Assembly (NCBI GenBank): GCA_910576875.1
Contig: CAJTKI010000079.1
Span: 1-5,442 of the forward strand
Direction of reading: 5' to 3'
Length of the DNA: 5,442 nt
Source: an uncultured Christensenella sp.
Lineage (GTDB): Bacteria; Bacillota; Clostridia; Christensenellales; UBA3700
Shown: piece by piece, positions 5,239 to 5,442 of the stretch
How positions within the stretch are numbered: the first letter of the stretch is position 1
Layout of the letters: the number at the start of each line of letters is the position of its first letter
Position numbers and translations under genes: made by a program
Notes under the pieces: generated by a model
What the model was told of the DNA's origin: nothing
Database searches by the model: none
The model's input: only the letters and a program-made list of their open reading frames with translations

Positions 5239-5272
5239 GCATATATCCGCCGAGCAATCGGCGGATATATGC
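5239..5272 (+). other. 15-bp perfect hairpin capped by a GCAA tetraloop
   Basis: GCATATATCCGCCGA (5239-5253) and TCGGCGGATATATGC (5258-5272) form a perfect stem with loop GCAA, a stable GNRA tetraloop on the plus strand. No T-run follows on either strand, so it is not an intrinsic terminator. Confidence 0.8.
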
Positions 5273-5293
5273 AGGGAACCTTAACATGGTGGG

Positions 5294-5331
5294 ATCTCGG
5301 AGCGTGTTTCAGTATAATTTGGCTTCGAGAT
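5294..5331 (+). other. 10-bp hairpin with an 18-nt loop
   Basis: ATCTCGGAGC (5294-5303) pairs with GCTTCGAGAT (5322-5331) with one G-U. The loop holds TATAAT (5313-5318), which could be read as a -10 element, but no -35 lies at the right spacing. Confidence 0.6.
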
Positions 5332-5337
5332 GGAATA

Positions 5338-5390
5338 GCGGTTACGGCAGACTCCTTACGTTTCCAAGTGGTAAGGAGCACCGTAATTGC
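5338..5390 (+). other. Two-tier hairpin, 10 plus 8 base pairs
   Basis: GCGGTTACGG (5338-5347) pairs with CCGTAATTGC (5381-5390), including two G-U pairs. Across a small internal loop, CTCCTTAC (5352-5359) pairs with GTAAGGAG (5371-5378) around an 11-nt loop. GTAAGGAG also resembles a ribosome site that would be hidden in the stem. Confidence 0.7.
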
Positions 5391-5442
5391 GGCAAGCACA
5401 TGCGCGCCTATTTCCTGTGTACGGGCGTCGGCCGGCAACGGT

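Larger units (their letters stand above)
4933..5409 (+). ncRNA. Large structured non-coding RNA, class not recognised, boundaries uncertain
   Basis: The region has no convincing protein gene but can form many long helices at once: 4933-4940/4946-4953, 4961-4978/5023-5041, 4996-5002/5010-5016, 5131-5140/5152-5160, 5166-5174/5184-5192, 5239-5253/5258-5272, 5294-5303/5322-5331 and 5338-5359/5371-5390. The outermost pairing of the right part is 5077-5088 with 5398-5409. The wobble pairs are G-U on the plus strand and would be A-C on the minus strand, so the RNA is probably transcribed rightward. The GCAA loop is a GNRA tetraloop only in this orientation. It shows no RNase P conserved core (no GAGGAAAGUCC), no tmRNA ends, and no SRP GGAAGGAAGCAGCC motif. 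Its start could be a processed 3' end of the upstream operon or a promoter within that operon. It may continue past the window edge. Confidence 0.6.
5077..5409 (+). other. 12-bp long-range pairing enclosing the 3' half of the structured RNA
   Basis: AGGCGCGCATGT (5077-5088) is the exact reverse complement of ACATGCGCGCCT (5398-5409), over 300 bases away. It encloses five hairpins and could be the closing helix of a multi-branched RNA. The GCGCGC core is self-complementary, which weakens the argument somewhat. Confidence 0.5.

Noticed and set aside
4997..5284. A 95-codon open frame on the plus strand
   Set aside because: Its composition (R, V, C, A rich) and its course through several perfect stems suggest chance absence of stops, and it has no ribosome site.
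5313..5318. TATAAT as a promoter within the structured region
   Set aside because: No -35 hexamer at 16-18 bp and no TG extension; it lies in the loop of the 5294-5331 hairpin.
4893..5438. A 181-codon open frame on the minus strand across the structured region
   Set aside because: The product is a low-complexity mix of R, P, S, H and A with no visible domain or ribosome site, and the helices of this region are best formed by the opposite strand.
5286..5442. Open frame from the ATG at 5286 to the window edge, preceded by AGGGA with 8-nt spacing
   Set aside because: At least 52 codons are open and the ribosome-like site is tempting, but it runs across two long hairpins, lacks the GC-ending codon bias of the other genes and its product resembles nothing. 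Sequence beyond the window is needed, so it is not called.

Overview
The window looks like chromosomal DNA of an uncultured, moderately GC-rich member of the Clostridia. The pointers are a full-length DUF1846/UPF0371 protein, strong Shine-Dalgarno sites (GGAG, AGGAG) before several genes, AT-rich intergenic DNA, and a single-pass surface protein with a polar linker and basic tail. Placement below class is a guess. No insertion sequence, CRISPR array, tRNA or rRNA gene was found.

Layout. Positions 3-371 (+) hold the C-terminal end of a membrane-anchored surface protein. It converges on a DUF1846 gene (463-1953, -), and the two share a perfect 14-bp-stem terminator (409-442). Upstream of the DUF1846 gene, 1954-2401 contains an extended -10 promoter for that gene. 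Further out, on the same minus strand, is a near-consensus promoter (TTGACA, 17 bp, TACAAT, A/T-rich upstream flank). It reads into about 70 nt that fold into one long bulged stem-loop ending at a U-run, a candidate small RNA or leader element.

Rightward from 2402 is a four-gene cluster: a small XRE/Cro-type repressor, an ECF-like sigma factor read from a GTG start with no visible ribosome site, a secreted C39-like cysteine peptidase homologue, and a single-pass membrane protein with an acidic, aromatic-rich outer domain. A duplicated TATAwGTACAC element lies just before the repressor gene and may be its operator. The plausible reading is regulator plus sigma factor controlling an exported peptidase-like protein and a membrane partner; this rests on gene order, not on a recognised system.

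The last 539 bases (4904-5442) have no convincing protein gene, but read on the plus strand they fold into an unusually dense set of helices. These include a 15-pair helix continuing to 18 pairs (4961-4978 with 5023-5041), a 15-bp hairpin with a GCAA tetraloop, a two-tier 18-bp hairpin, and a 12-bp long-range pairing that encloses over 300 nt. The wobble pairs in these helices are G-U only on the plus strand. The hexamer TGTGGG occurs six times, twice wholly inside hairpin loops. I do not recognise the class. A large structured non-coding RNA, possibly continuing beyond the window, is the most interesting content here.
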